Shown here in pieces: positions 26,059 through 33,652 of a stretch of 64,000 bases of DNA. Origin of the DNA: Streptomyces sp. SDr-06 (lineage in GTDB: Bacteria; Actinomycetota; Actinomycetes; Streptomycetales; Streptomycetaceae); contig NZ_QOLA01000018.1 of NCBI RefSeq assembly GCF_003324565.1, positions 1-64,000 on the forward strand, given 5' to 3'. How positions within the stretch are numbered: position 1 is the first letter of the stretch; every line of letters begins with the position of its first letter. Below the pieces are notes generated by a model. The model was not told the origin of the DNA. It worked only from the letters and a program-made list of their open reading frames with translations, and did no database searches. Both the position numbers and the translations under genes were made by a program.

Positions 26059-26721
26059 GTGTCCGTTCTTCTTGAGCAGCCCGCAAGCCTGGTCGCCTAC
26101 CGCCCGAACAAGCCGACGGCCATGGTCGTCGTTGCCGACCCCCGAGTCCGCTCCACCGTCACCCGGCACCTGTGGGCGCTCGGAGTACGTGACGTCATCG
26201 AGGCGTCGTCCATCGCGGAGGCCCGTCCCCGCGTCGGCAACCCGCGCGACATCTGCGTTGCCGACGTCCACCTGCCCGACGGTTCCGGGCTGACCCTGCT
26301 GTCCGAGACCCGAGCCGCGGGCTGGCCCAACGGCCTGGCCCTGTCCGCGGCCGACGACATCGGCGCCGTGCGCAACGCCCTCGCGGGCGGTGTGAAGGGC
26401 TACGTCGTCACCGGTACCCGCACCAACATCGGCCACCCCGGCCGTCCCGGCGCCGCCCCCATCGGCGCCGCGGCCGCCCGTATGCACCGCCGCCCCCCGG
26501 GTGCCCCGAGCCACCCGGGCGGCTACCGCGAGCTCTCCGGCCGCGAGGTCGAGGTGCTCCGGCTGGTCGCGGAAGGCCAGTCCAACAAGGCGATCGGCGT
26601 CTCCATGGGCCTGTCCGCCCTGACCGTGAAGTCCCATCTCGCCCGGATCGCACGCAAGCTCGGCACGGGTGACCGCGCCGGGATGGTGGCCGTCGCGCTG
26701 CGTACCGGAATCATCCACTGA
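26059..26721 (+). CDS. whiI: Atypical response regulator WhiI (sporulation)
   Basis: 220-residue protein with a receiver-like domain (about 20-115), a basic Pro/Gly/His-rich linker (about 118-150) and a LuxR/NarL-type HTH (ELSGREVEVLRLVAEGQSNK, then LSALTVKSHLARIARKLGTG). In the receiver the phosphorylatable Asp69 (VADVHLPDGSG) remains. The acidic pair is reduced to one Asp (Asp27 in VVADPRV), and the conserved Lys is missing (GYVVTGT). That fits the known atypical receiver of WhiI, needed for late sporulation septation in aerial hyphae. GGAGG precedes the GTG. The WhiG-type promoter and the neighbours (DUF3000 before, rnd after) support the name. Confidence 0.9.
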   Translation: MSVLLEQPASLVAYRPNKPTAMVVVADPRVRSTVTRHLWALGVRDVIEASSIAEARPRVGNPRDICVADVHLPDGSGLTLLSETRAAGWPNGLALSAADDIGAVRNALAGGVKGYVVTGTRTNIGHPGRPGAAPIGAAAARMHRRPPGAPSHPGGYRELSGREVEVLRLVAEGQSNKAIGVSMGLSALTVKSHLARIARKLGTGDRAGMVAVALRTGIIH

Positions 26722-26739
26722 CTGGATTACGACCCTCGC

Positions 26740-26773
26740 GCGCCCGTCGACGGAACGTTCCGTCGACGGGCGC
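26740..26773. repeat. 34-base perfect palindrome between whiI and rnd
   Basis: The sequence is its own reverse complement from 26740 to 26773, centred on GGAACGTTCC. It begins 18 bases after the whiI stop and ends 26 bases before the rnd GTG. It could be a terminator stem without loop, a cruciform, or an operator for rnd. Nothing in the window decides this. Confidence 0.85.
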
Positions 26774-26799
26774 CGTGCATACACGGATACCCTTGACAG

Positions 26800-28083
26800 G
26801 TGACCGACGCCCATAAGACCGCAGCAGAGACAGCACTGCGAACCACCGGGGGCGCTCCCCCGGACGACGTCGACAAGGCGCCGATTCCCTTGCTGGAGCC
26901 CCGAGAGGGCATTCCGCCTGTCGTAGCCACCGATGACGCGCTGGCCGAAGTGGTCGCCGCCTTCGCGGCCGGCACCGGCCCCGTCGCCGTGGACGCCGAG
27001 CGCGCGTCCGGCTACCGCTACGGGCAGCGCGCCTATCTCGTGCAGATCCGCCGGGAGGGCGCGGGCTCCGCGCTCATCGATCCCGTCGGCTGTCCGGATC
27101 TGTCCGCCCTCGGGGAGGCACTTTCGGACACCGAGTGGATTCTGCACGCCGCCACCCAGGACCTGCCGTGCCTGCGCGAAATAGGCATGGTCCCCACCCG
27201 GATCTTCGACACCGAACTGGCCGGGCGGCTCGCGGGCTTCCCGCGCGTGGGCCTCGGCGCGATGGTGGAGAGCGTGCTCGGGTACGCCCTGGAGAAGGGC
27301 CACTCGGCGGTCGACTGGTCGACCCGGCCCCTTCCCGAGCCCTGGCTGCGGTACGCGGCGCTCGACGTGGAACTCCTGGTCGACCTGCGGGACGCGCTGG
27401 AGAAGGAACTCGACCGGCAGGGCAAGCTGGAGTGGGCCCGCGAGGAGTTCGACGCCATCGCCTCCGCGCCGCCCGCGCCGCCGCGCAAGGACCCCTGGCG
27501 CCGCACCTCCGGCATGCACAAGGTGCGCAGGCGCCGTCAGATGGCCGCCGTGCGCGAGCTGTGGACCGCCCGCGACAAGGTGGCCCAGCGGCGTGACGTC
27601 TCGCCGGGCAAGGTGCTGAGCGACTCCGCGATCATCGAGGCCTCGCTCGCGCTGCCCGCCCATGTGAACGCGCTGACCGCGCTGCCCGGCTTCGGGCACC
27701 GGATGGGGCGGCGCCAGCTGGAGCAGTGGCAGGCGGCCGTCGACCGGGCCAAGGCCCTGTCGGAGGGGGAACTGCCGCAGCCCGGCCAGCCGTTGCAAGG
27801 ACCGCCGCCGCCGCGCTCCTGGGCGGACAAGGACCCGGCCGCCGCGGCCCGGCTGTCGGCGGCCCGCGCGGCGGTCTCGGAGCTCGCCGAGCGGCTGAAC
27901 ATGCCGCAGGAGAACCTGATCACCCCGGACACCGTGCGCCGGGTCTGCTGGGAGCCGCCGGGCGACCGCTCCGAGGCCGCCGTCGCCGAGGCCCTCGCCT
28001 CGTACGGGGCCAGGCGCTGGCAGATCGAGCAGGTCACTCCCCTGCTCTCGGCGGCGCTCAGGGACGCCCCCGCCAAGTCCTGA
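26800..28083 (+). CDS. rnd: Ribonuclease D (HRDC-containing 3'-5' exonuclease)
   Basis: 427-residue exonuclease trimming structured RNA 3' ends. The DEDD active site is visible: VAVDAERASGYRYGQRAYLV (DxE), LHAATQDLPCL (Asp) and YAALDVELLVDL (final Asp with Tyr). An HRDC domain follows (about 215-295: RRQMAAVRELWTARDKVAQRRDVSPGK), and then a C-terminal domain. The GTG at 26800 leaves a short gap after the 34-base palindrome. Confidence 0.93.
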   Translation: MTDAHKTAAETALRTTGGAPPDDVDKAPIPLLEPREGIPPVVATDDALAEVVAAFAAGTGPVAVDAERASGYRYGQRAYLVQIRREGAGSALIDPVGCPDLSALGEALSDTEWILHAATQDLPCLREIGMVPTRIFDTELAGRLAGFPRVGLGAMVESVLGYALEKGHSAVDWSTRPLPEPWLRYAALDVELLVDLRDALEKELDRQGKLEWAREEFDAIASAPPAPPRKDPWRRTSGMHKVRRRRQMAAVRELWTARDKVAQRRDVSPGKVLSDSAIIEASLALPAHVNALTALPGFGHRMGRRQLEQWQAAVDRAKALSEGELPQPGQPLQGPPPPRSWADKDPAAAARLSAARAAVSELAERLNMPQENLITPDTVRRVCWEPPGDRSEAAVAEALASYGARRWQIEQVTPLLSAALRDAPAKS

Positions 28084-28098
28084 CCGTCTGAACGGGCC

Positions 28099-28131
28099 GG
28101 GCCCGCGGTGCTTTCCTGCCGCCGCGGGCCC
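28099..28131 (+). terminator. Hairpin terminator after rnd
   Basis: Ten-base stem GGGCCCGCGG (28099-28108) with CCGCGGGCCC (28122-28131) and a 13-base loop, 15 bases after the rnd stop. Confidence 0.6.
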
Positions 28132-28231
28132 AGAATTCCCCAAGACCGGACCGTATCCAACAGCCTCGAACAGCTTTAGGCTGTGCGCCGCATCAGATTC
28201 TTTCAGTGCACCGCACCACGGAAGGAATGAC

Positions 28232-31200
28232 ATGCGCACGCCATTACGTGCGGCGGCTCTCGCGATCGCCACCGTGCTCGCTCTGGGCGCCTCGGGCCCG
28301 GCCGCCGTCTCGCCCGCCGCCCAGGCCCGCCCCCAGGCACCCGCCGCCGCCCACACCGTCGGCCACGACGACCACGCCCTCACCATCGACGGCAAGCCGC
28401 TCTCCATCTGGTCGGGGGAGTTCCACTACTGGCGCCTGCCCAGCCCCGACGCGTGGCGGGACGTCCTGCAGAAGATGAAGGCGGGCGGGTTCAACGCCGC
28501 CTCCATCTACTTCGACTGGGACTTCCACTCCCCCAAGCCCGGCGTGTACGACTTCACGGGCGTCCGGGACGTCGACAAGCTGCTCGACATCGCACGGGAG
28601 GTGGGGATCTACGTCATCGCCCGCCCCGGCCCGTACATCAACGCCGAGACCGACGGCGGCGGCTTCCCCGGCTGGCTGGTCACCCAGAAGGGCAAGGCCC
28701 GCACCACCGCCCCCGACTACCTGGCGGCCGCCGACGCATGGCTGTCGAAGATCGACCCGATCCTCGCCCGCCACCAGCTGACCAACGGCACCGGCACGGT
28801 GATCGCCTACCAGGTCGAGAACGAGTACTACCAGGACACCGCGGACGGCCACGCCTACATCCGGCACCTGGTCGACAAGGCGCACGCCGACGGCATCACG
28901 GTGCCGCTGACGGGCAACCACAACGGCGTGTTCGCCAAGGAACTCGACATCGACGGGCACGACTCCTACCCCCAGGGCTTCAACTGCTCCAGCCCCGACA
29001 CCTGGCACGCCCTGCCCGATCTGTCCGGCGCGAAGAAGAAGGACCAACCGCTGTTTCTGGCCGAATTCCAGGGCGGCTCCTTCGACCCCTGGGGCGGCCC
29101 CGGCTTCGACAAGTGCCGCCGGCTCACGGGCGGCGACTTCGAGAAGGCCGCGTACGAGAACAACATCGCCTCGGGCGCCACCCTGCAGAACTTCTACATG
29201 GCCTACGGCGGCACCTCCTGGGGCTGGCTGCCCTCGCCCGGCGCGGTCTACAGCTCCTACGACTACGGCGCACCGATCCGCGAGGACCGCCGGCTCAGCG
29301 AGAAGTACCTCGTGGACAAGCGGCTCGGGTACCTGGTGCAGTCGGTGGCGCCGCTGACACGGACGGAGAGCGCGACCGCGAGCGCGCCCGACAACGCGGC
29401 CGTGCTGCGCCGCGACCGGCGCAACCCCGACGACGGCACCACGATCACCGTCGTGCGGCACCGGGACGTCAACAACAAGGCGAAGGACACCACGCATCTC
29501 GCGCTCGGCGGGTACGCGTCGGTGCCGCAGGAACCCGGCACGGCGCTCACCGTCGACGGCCGCGACTCGAAGCTCCTGATCTCCGACTACGCGATGGACC
29601 ACCAGCGGCTGAGGTACTCCACGTCCGAGCTCATGACGCACGGCACGTTCGGCACGCGGGACGTCGCGCTGCTGTACGGGCGGCACGGGCAGGACGGCGA
29701 GAGCGTGCTGCGGTACGCGGCGCGGCCGGACGTGAAGGTGCTGGCCGGCCAGGCCAGACAGACCTGGGACGCGGCGACCGGCGACCTCCGCCTCAACTAC
29801 ACCCACGCCGGTCTGACCCAGGTCCTCATCACCCCGGCCGACGGCTCGACTCCCCTGCTGCTCCTGCTCGCCGACGACGCGACGGCCGACACCTACTGGC
29901 GCCTCGACACCCCGCAGGGGCCCGTCCTGGCGAGCGGTCCGGAACTGCTGAGGACCGCCTCGTACGACAAGGGCGTACTGAAGCTCACCGGCGACACCGA
30001 CAAGGCGGCCTCGCTGCACGTCCTGACGGGCACGCCCGCGACCTCCGTCAGCTGGAACGGACGCGGCGCACCCGGCGCGCTCGACACCACGGGCAGCGCG
30101 CTGGACGGCCCGAAGCCGGTGTCCCTTCCCGCGCTGGGAAGCTGGAAGGTCCAGCGGGAGACCCCGGAGGCGGCGCCCGGGTTCGACGACGCGGCGTGGC
30201 GGGCCGCCGACCAGCCGGCGCTCTCGGCGGACGACTACGGCTTCCACGCCGGGTCCATCTGGTACCGGGGCCACTTCACGGCTGCCGGCACCGAATCCGG
30301 CGTCCAGGTCAACGCCAGTACGGGCAGGGGCGGTTCGTACCTGGCCTGGCTGAACGGCACCTATCTGGGCAGCTCCGCCGACGCCACGCACCTGTTCGCG
30401 GTGCCCGGCGGGGTCCTGAAGGCGGGCGGGGACAACGTCCTCGCGGTGCTCGCGGCCGACATGGCGCACGAACAGGACTGGTCGGCCGACGACAGCCACA
30501 AGCAGCCCCGCGGTCTGACCTCGGTGCGGCTGGTGGGCTCGGCCAAGCAGATCGGGTGGCGGATCCAGGGCGCGCTCGGCGGCGAGGACCTCGTCGACCC
30601 GGTGCGCGGGCCGCTCAACACCGGCGGCCTGTACGGCGAACGCCAGGGCATGCACCTGCCCGGCTATCCCGACGGCGGCTGGGCCACCACCGCCCTGCCG
30701 GACCCGCGGCCGGGCGCCGCCGGGGTCTCCTGGTACCGCACCGGCTTCGACCTCGACCTGCCGCAGGGCCAGGACGTACCGCTGAGCCTCACGATCCTTG
30801 ACGACAAGGCGAAGCACTACCGGGCGCTGCTGTACGTCAACGGCTGGATGACCGGCCTGTACGTGAACGACCTCGGCCCGCAGACGTCGTTCCCCGTCCA
30901 GCCCGGCATGCTGCGCACCCACGGCCACAACACGGTCGCCATCGCCGTGATCGGCCAGGACGCGGCGGGGGACGGACTCGGGAAGGTCACCCTCGACGCG
31001 TCCGGCAATTTCACGACGCCGCTGCGGTACGGGGACATCGCCTCGCCGGGCTGGTCGGCGACGGCGAACCGCGACCCGCGGGCCGGTGCGGACGTACGCG
31101 TCGCGGCGCCGGACACACTTGCGCGGGGCGCCACGGGTGAGGTGACGGCGTCCCTCACGCCGCGCCGGGCCCCCGCCCGGGACGCCTCGCTCACCCTGCG

Positions 31201-31843
31201 GCTGCCCGACGGCTGGACGGCCTCGGCACCGCTCACCCAGCGGCTCGGCGACGTGCCGGGCGGGCGCACGGTGACGCGCACCTGGAAGGTGACGGCGGCG
31301 AGCGGGGCGCGGCCCTGGTCGGCGGTGCTCTCGGCGACGGCCCGGTACCGCGGCGGCGCCGCGTCCGCCGCGGTGGGCGTGGCCTCGCCGCCTCCGGCCC
31401 CGGGGGCCGGTCCGCACGACCTCGCCGATCTCGACTTCACCGCGACGAACGGGTGGGGGCCGGTGGAGCGCAACACCTCCAACGGGGAGGACGCGGCGGG
31501 CGACGGGCGCCCGATGTCCATCGCGGGGGTCTCCTACGCGAAGGGGCTCGGGGTCCACGCCAACGGCGACGTGACGGTGTTCCTCGGCGGGGCGTGCTCC
31601 CGCTTCACGGCGTCGGTCGGAGTGGACGACGAGACGGGTGGCGGCGGGTCGGTGACCTTCTCGGTGCTGGCGGACGGGCGTCCCGTGGCGTCGACGCCGG
31701 TGCTTCGGGGGCGGGGCGCGGCGATGCCGGTGGCCGCGGACGTGTCCGGGGCTCAGGTGGTCGACCTGGTCGTCGGGGACGGCGGGGACGGCAACGGCCT
31801 GGACCACGCGGACTGGGCGTCCGCCCAGGTGACCTGCGCGTAA
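28232..31843 (+). CDS. Secreted GH35 beta-galactosidase with NEW3 and NPCBM domains
   Basis: 1203-residue secreted enzyme. After a Sec signal (about 1-33) comes a GH35 barrel (about 45-380): WSGEFHYWRLP at the start, proton donor Glu198 in QVENEYY, and probable nucleophile Glu278 in FLAEFQGGSFDPWGG. Several jelly-roll domains follow (about 400-960), including GSIWYRGHFTAAG and GVSWYRTGFDLDL. Then a NEW3 domain (about 965-1060) and a C-terminal NPCBM carbohydrate-binding module (about 1070-1203) with VSYAKGLGVHANGDV. It would release terminal beta-galactose from plant or animal glycans outside the cell. ACGGAAGGAATGAC precedes the ATG. It is a single-gene unit. GH35 assignment is firm; linkage preference is not. 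Confidence 0.92.
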   Translation: MRTPLRAAALAIATVLALGASGPAAVSPAAQARPQAPAAAHTVGHDDHALTIDGKPLSIWSGEFHYWRLPSPDAWRDVLQKMKAGGFNAASIYFDWDFHSPKPGVYDFTGVRDVDKLLDIAREVGIYVIARPGPYINAETDGGGFPGWLVTQKGKARTTAPDYLAAADAWLSKIDPILARHQLTNGTGTVIAYQVENEYYQDTADGHAYIRHLVDKAHADGITVPLTGNHNGVFAKELDIDGHDSYPQGFNCSSPDTWHALPDLSGAKKKDQPLFLAEFQGGSFDPWGGPGFDKCRRLTGGDFEKAAYENNIASGATLQNFYMAYGGTSWGWLPSPGAVYSSYDYGAPIREDRRLSEKYLVDKRLGYLVQSVAPLTRTESATASAPDNAAVLRRDRRNPDDGTTITVVRHRDVNNKAKDTTHLALGGYASVPQEPGTALTVDGRDSKLLISDYAMDHQRLRYSTSELMTHGTFGTRDVALLYGRHGQDGESVLRYAARPDVKVLAGQARQTWDAATGDLRLNYTHAGLTQVLITPADGSTPLLLLLADDATADTYWRLDTPQGPVLASGPELLRTASYDKGVLKLTGDTDKAASLHVLTGTPATSVSWNGRGAPGALDTTGSALDGPKPVSLPALGSWKVQRETPEAAPGFDDAAWRAADQPALSADDYGFHAGSIWYRGHFTAAGTESGVQVNASTGRGGSYLAWLNGTYLGSSADATHLFAVPGGVLKAGGDNVLAVLAADMAHEQDWSADDSHKQPRGLTSVRLVGSAKQIGWRIQGALGGEDLVDPVRGPLNTGGLYGERQGMHLPGYPDGGWATTALPDPRPGAAGVSWYRTGFDLDLPQGQDVPLSLTILDDKAKHYRALLYVNGWMTGLYVNDLGPQTSFPVQPGMLRTHGHNTVAIAVIGQDAAGDGLGKVTLDASGNFTTPLRYGDIASPGWSATANRDPRAGADVRVAAPDTLARGATGEVTASLTPRRAPARDASLTLRLPDGWTASAPLTQRLGDVPGGRTVTRTWKVTAASGARPWSAVLSATARYRGGAASAAVGVASPPPAPGAGPHDLADLDFTATNGWGPVERNTSNGEDAAGDGRPMSIAGVSYAKGLGVHANGDVTVFLGGACSRFTASVGVDDETGGGGSVTFSVLADGRPVASTPVLRGRGAAMPVAADVSGAQVVDLVVGDGGDGNGLDHADWASAQVTCA

Positions 31844-31900
31844 CCCCACCCTGGGTCGCCGCCCAGCCCCTTCCCGAGACCCCCCCCGGGGGGTAGGGCG

Positions 31901-32114
31901 GCCTGTCGGTCGGGTGCGGACCGTGCGTGGCCGATCGCGCAGTTCCCCGCGCCCCTCAGCGGCATGCCGCCCAGCCCCTCGGGGACAGGCGGCAGGTCGC
32001 ACGGTTCCTCCCGAGACCTTCCGGGGGTGGGGTGGGAGGGCCTGTCGGTCGGGCGCGGACCGTGCGTGGCCGATCGCGCAGTTCCCCGCGCCCCTCAGCG
32101 GCATGCTGCCCAGC
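31901..32114. repeat. Direct repeat of about 75 bases, period 139
   Basis: Bases 31901-31975 recur at 32040-32114 with two differences (31915/32054 and 31967/32106). Each copy contains GCGCAGTTCCCCGCGCCCCT, a motif I recall as abundant in Streptomyces intergenic DNA. The 582-base gap between the beta-galactosidase and fadA holds only these repeats, the adjacent REP-like element and the fadA promoter; no gene is seen. Confidence 0.85.
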
Positions 32115-32159
32115 ACACCCAAGGGGATGCGGTCGGCCGCGGGCCTTGCGGGGTGCTTT

Positions 32160-32226
32160 CCAGCCTGTCCGGCGATTGAGGACGAGCGCCCTTCAGGCGC
32201 GAACGGGGTCTGGGGCGGAGCCCCAG
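32160..32226. repeat. REP-like intergenic element with two hairpins
   Basis: Segment beginning CCAGCCTGTCCGGCGATTGA contains GCGCC (32186-32190)/GGCGC (32196-32200) and CTGGGG (32210-32215)/CCCCAG (32221-32226) stems. It resembles, from memory, a family of repeats found many times in Streptomyces genomes. Confidence 0.6.
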
Positions 32227-32323
32227 GGGTTCTGGTCAGCCCCACAACCCCCGGAGGGTCTCGGGAAGGGGCGGGGTGGGGGCAGAATCCCGGTGTGACC
32301 TTCGCCGCTCCCGGCCCCGGGAC

Positions 32324-32352
32324 TGGGCAGTTTGGTTACTCGTAAGTAGCAT
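32324..32352 (+). promoter_or_regulatory. fadA promoter with overlapping TetR-like dyad
   Basis: TGGGCA (32324-32329), 17-base spacer, TAGCAT (32347-32352) is a plausible sigma-70-type promoter. Inside it lies TTACT-CGTA-AGTAG (32336-32349), a dyad with one mismatch, of the TTACT-N4-AGTAA form I associate with TetR repressors of fatty-acid genes. Binding would block the -10 region. Confidence 0.5.
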
Positions 32353-32425
32353 GGGCCGGGTGAGCGCGCGCTCAGTCGCGTGCGCAGCAGTGCAGTGCCA
32401 CCCCGCACCCTGGAGGAGAGCCATC

Positions 32426-33652
32426 GTGCCTCGTACCGTCAGGGACGTCGTCTTCGTCGACGGCGTCCGCACCCCGTTCGGCAAGGCGGGCCCGAAGGGC
32501 ATCTACCACGAGACCCGGGCCGACGATCTGGTCGTCAAGGCGATCCGCGAGCTGCTGCGCCGCAACCCGGCCCTGGACCCCGCGAAGATCGACGAGGTCG
32601 CCATCGCGGCCACCACGCAGATCGGTGACCAGGGTCTGACCCTGGGCCGCACGGCCGGCATCCTCGCGGGCCTCCCGCAGTCCGTGCCCGGCTACTCCAT
32701 CGACCGCATGTGCGCGGGCGCCCTGACCGCCGTGACCTCGGTCGCCGGCTCGATCGCGTTCGGCGCGTACGACGCCGTCATCGCCGGTGGCGTCGAGCAC
32801 ATGGGCCGCCACCCGATGGGCGAGGGCGTCGACCCGAACCCGCGGTTCGTCAGCGAGAAGCTGGTCGACGAGTCCGCCCTCTTCATGGGCATGACCGCCG
32901 AGAACCTGCACGACCGCTACCCCCAGATCACCAAGCTGCGTGCCGACGAGTACGCGGTGCGCTCGCAGGAGAAGGCCGCCAAGGCCTACGCCGACGGCAA
33001 GATCCAGCAGGACCTGGTCCCGATCTCGGTGCGCAACACCAACGCCGAGGTGGGCGAGACCGGTTGGGGTCTGGTCACCGCCGACGAGCCGATGCGCCCG
33101 GGCACCACCCTGGAGAGCCTGGCGAACCTGAAGACGCCGTTCCGCGTCCACGGCAACGTCACCGCGGGCAACGCGGCCGGCCTCAACGACGGCGCCACCG
33201 CGTCGATCATCGCGTCCGAGGAGTTCGCGCGCGAGAACGGCCTCCCGGTCAAGATGCGCCTCGTCTCGTACGCCTTCGCCGGCGTCGAGCCGGAGGTCAT
33301 GGGCTACGGCCCGATCCCGGCCACCGAGAAGGCGCTCGCCAAGGCGGGCCTGACCATCGGTGACATCGACCTCTTCGAGATCAACGAGGCGTTCGCCGTC
33401 CAGGTCCTCGCCTTCCTGGACCACTACGGCATCGCCGACGACGACGCGCGCGTCAACCAGTACGGCGGCGCCATCGCCTACGGCCACCCGCTCGCCTCCT
33501 CCGGCGTACGTCTGATGACGCAGCTGGCGCGGCAGTTCGAGGAGCAGCCGGAGGTCCGCTACGGCCTCACCACCATGTGCGTCGGCTTCGGCATGGGCGC
33601 CACGGTCATCTGGGAGAACCCGCACCACAAGGACGCCGGAGGCAGCAAGTGA
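32426..33652 (+). CDS. fadA: Acetyl-CoA acyltransferase (thiolase) FadA
   Basis: 408-residue thiolase cleaving 3-ketoacyl-CoA in beta-oxidation. The nucleophilic Cys is in IDRMCAGALTAV, the NEAFAVQ motif and catalytic His in GHPLASSGVR are present, and the second Cys is in TTMCVGFGMGA. GGAGGAGAG precedes the GTG at 32426. Its stop overlaps the fadB GTG (GTGA), giving translational coupling. It is the first gene of the operon. Confidence 0.94.
   Translation: MPRTVRDVVFVDGVRTPFGKAGPKGIYHETRADDLVVKAIRELLRRNPALDPAKIDEVAIAATTQIGDQGLTLGRTAGILAGLPQSVPGYSIDRMCAGALTAVTSVAGSIAFGAYDAVIAGGVEHMGRHPMGEGVDPNPRFVSEKLVDESALFMGMTAENLHDRYPQITKLRADEYAVRSQEKAAKAYADGKIQQDLVPISVRNTNAEVGETGWGLVTADEPMRPGTTLESLANLKTPFRVHGNVTAGNAAGLNDGATASIIASEEFARENGLPVKMRLVSYAFAGVEPEVMGYGPIPATEKALAKAGLTIGDIDLFEINEAFAVQVLAFLDHYGIADDDARVNQYGGAIAYGHPLASSGVRLMTQLARQFEEQPEVRYGLTTMCVGFGMGATVIWENPHHKDAGGSK

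Noticed and set aside
28244..32245. Open frame of 1333 codons on the minus strand opposite the GH35 gene
   Set aside because: It has no ribosome site and its composition is the Arg/Gly/Val/His-rich pattern of a shadow frame in high-GC DNA. The plus strand encodes a clear multidomain enzyme.
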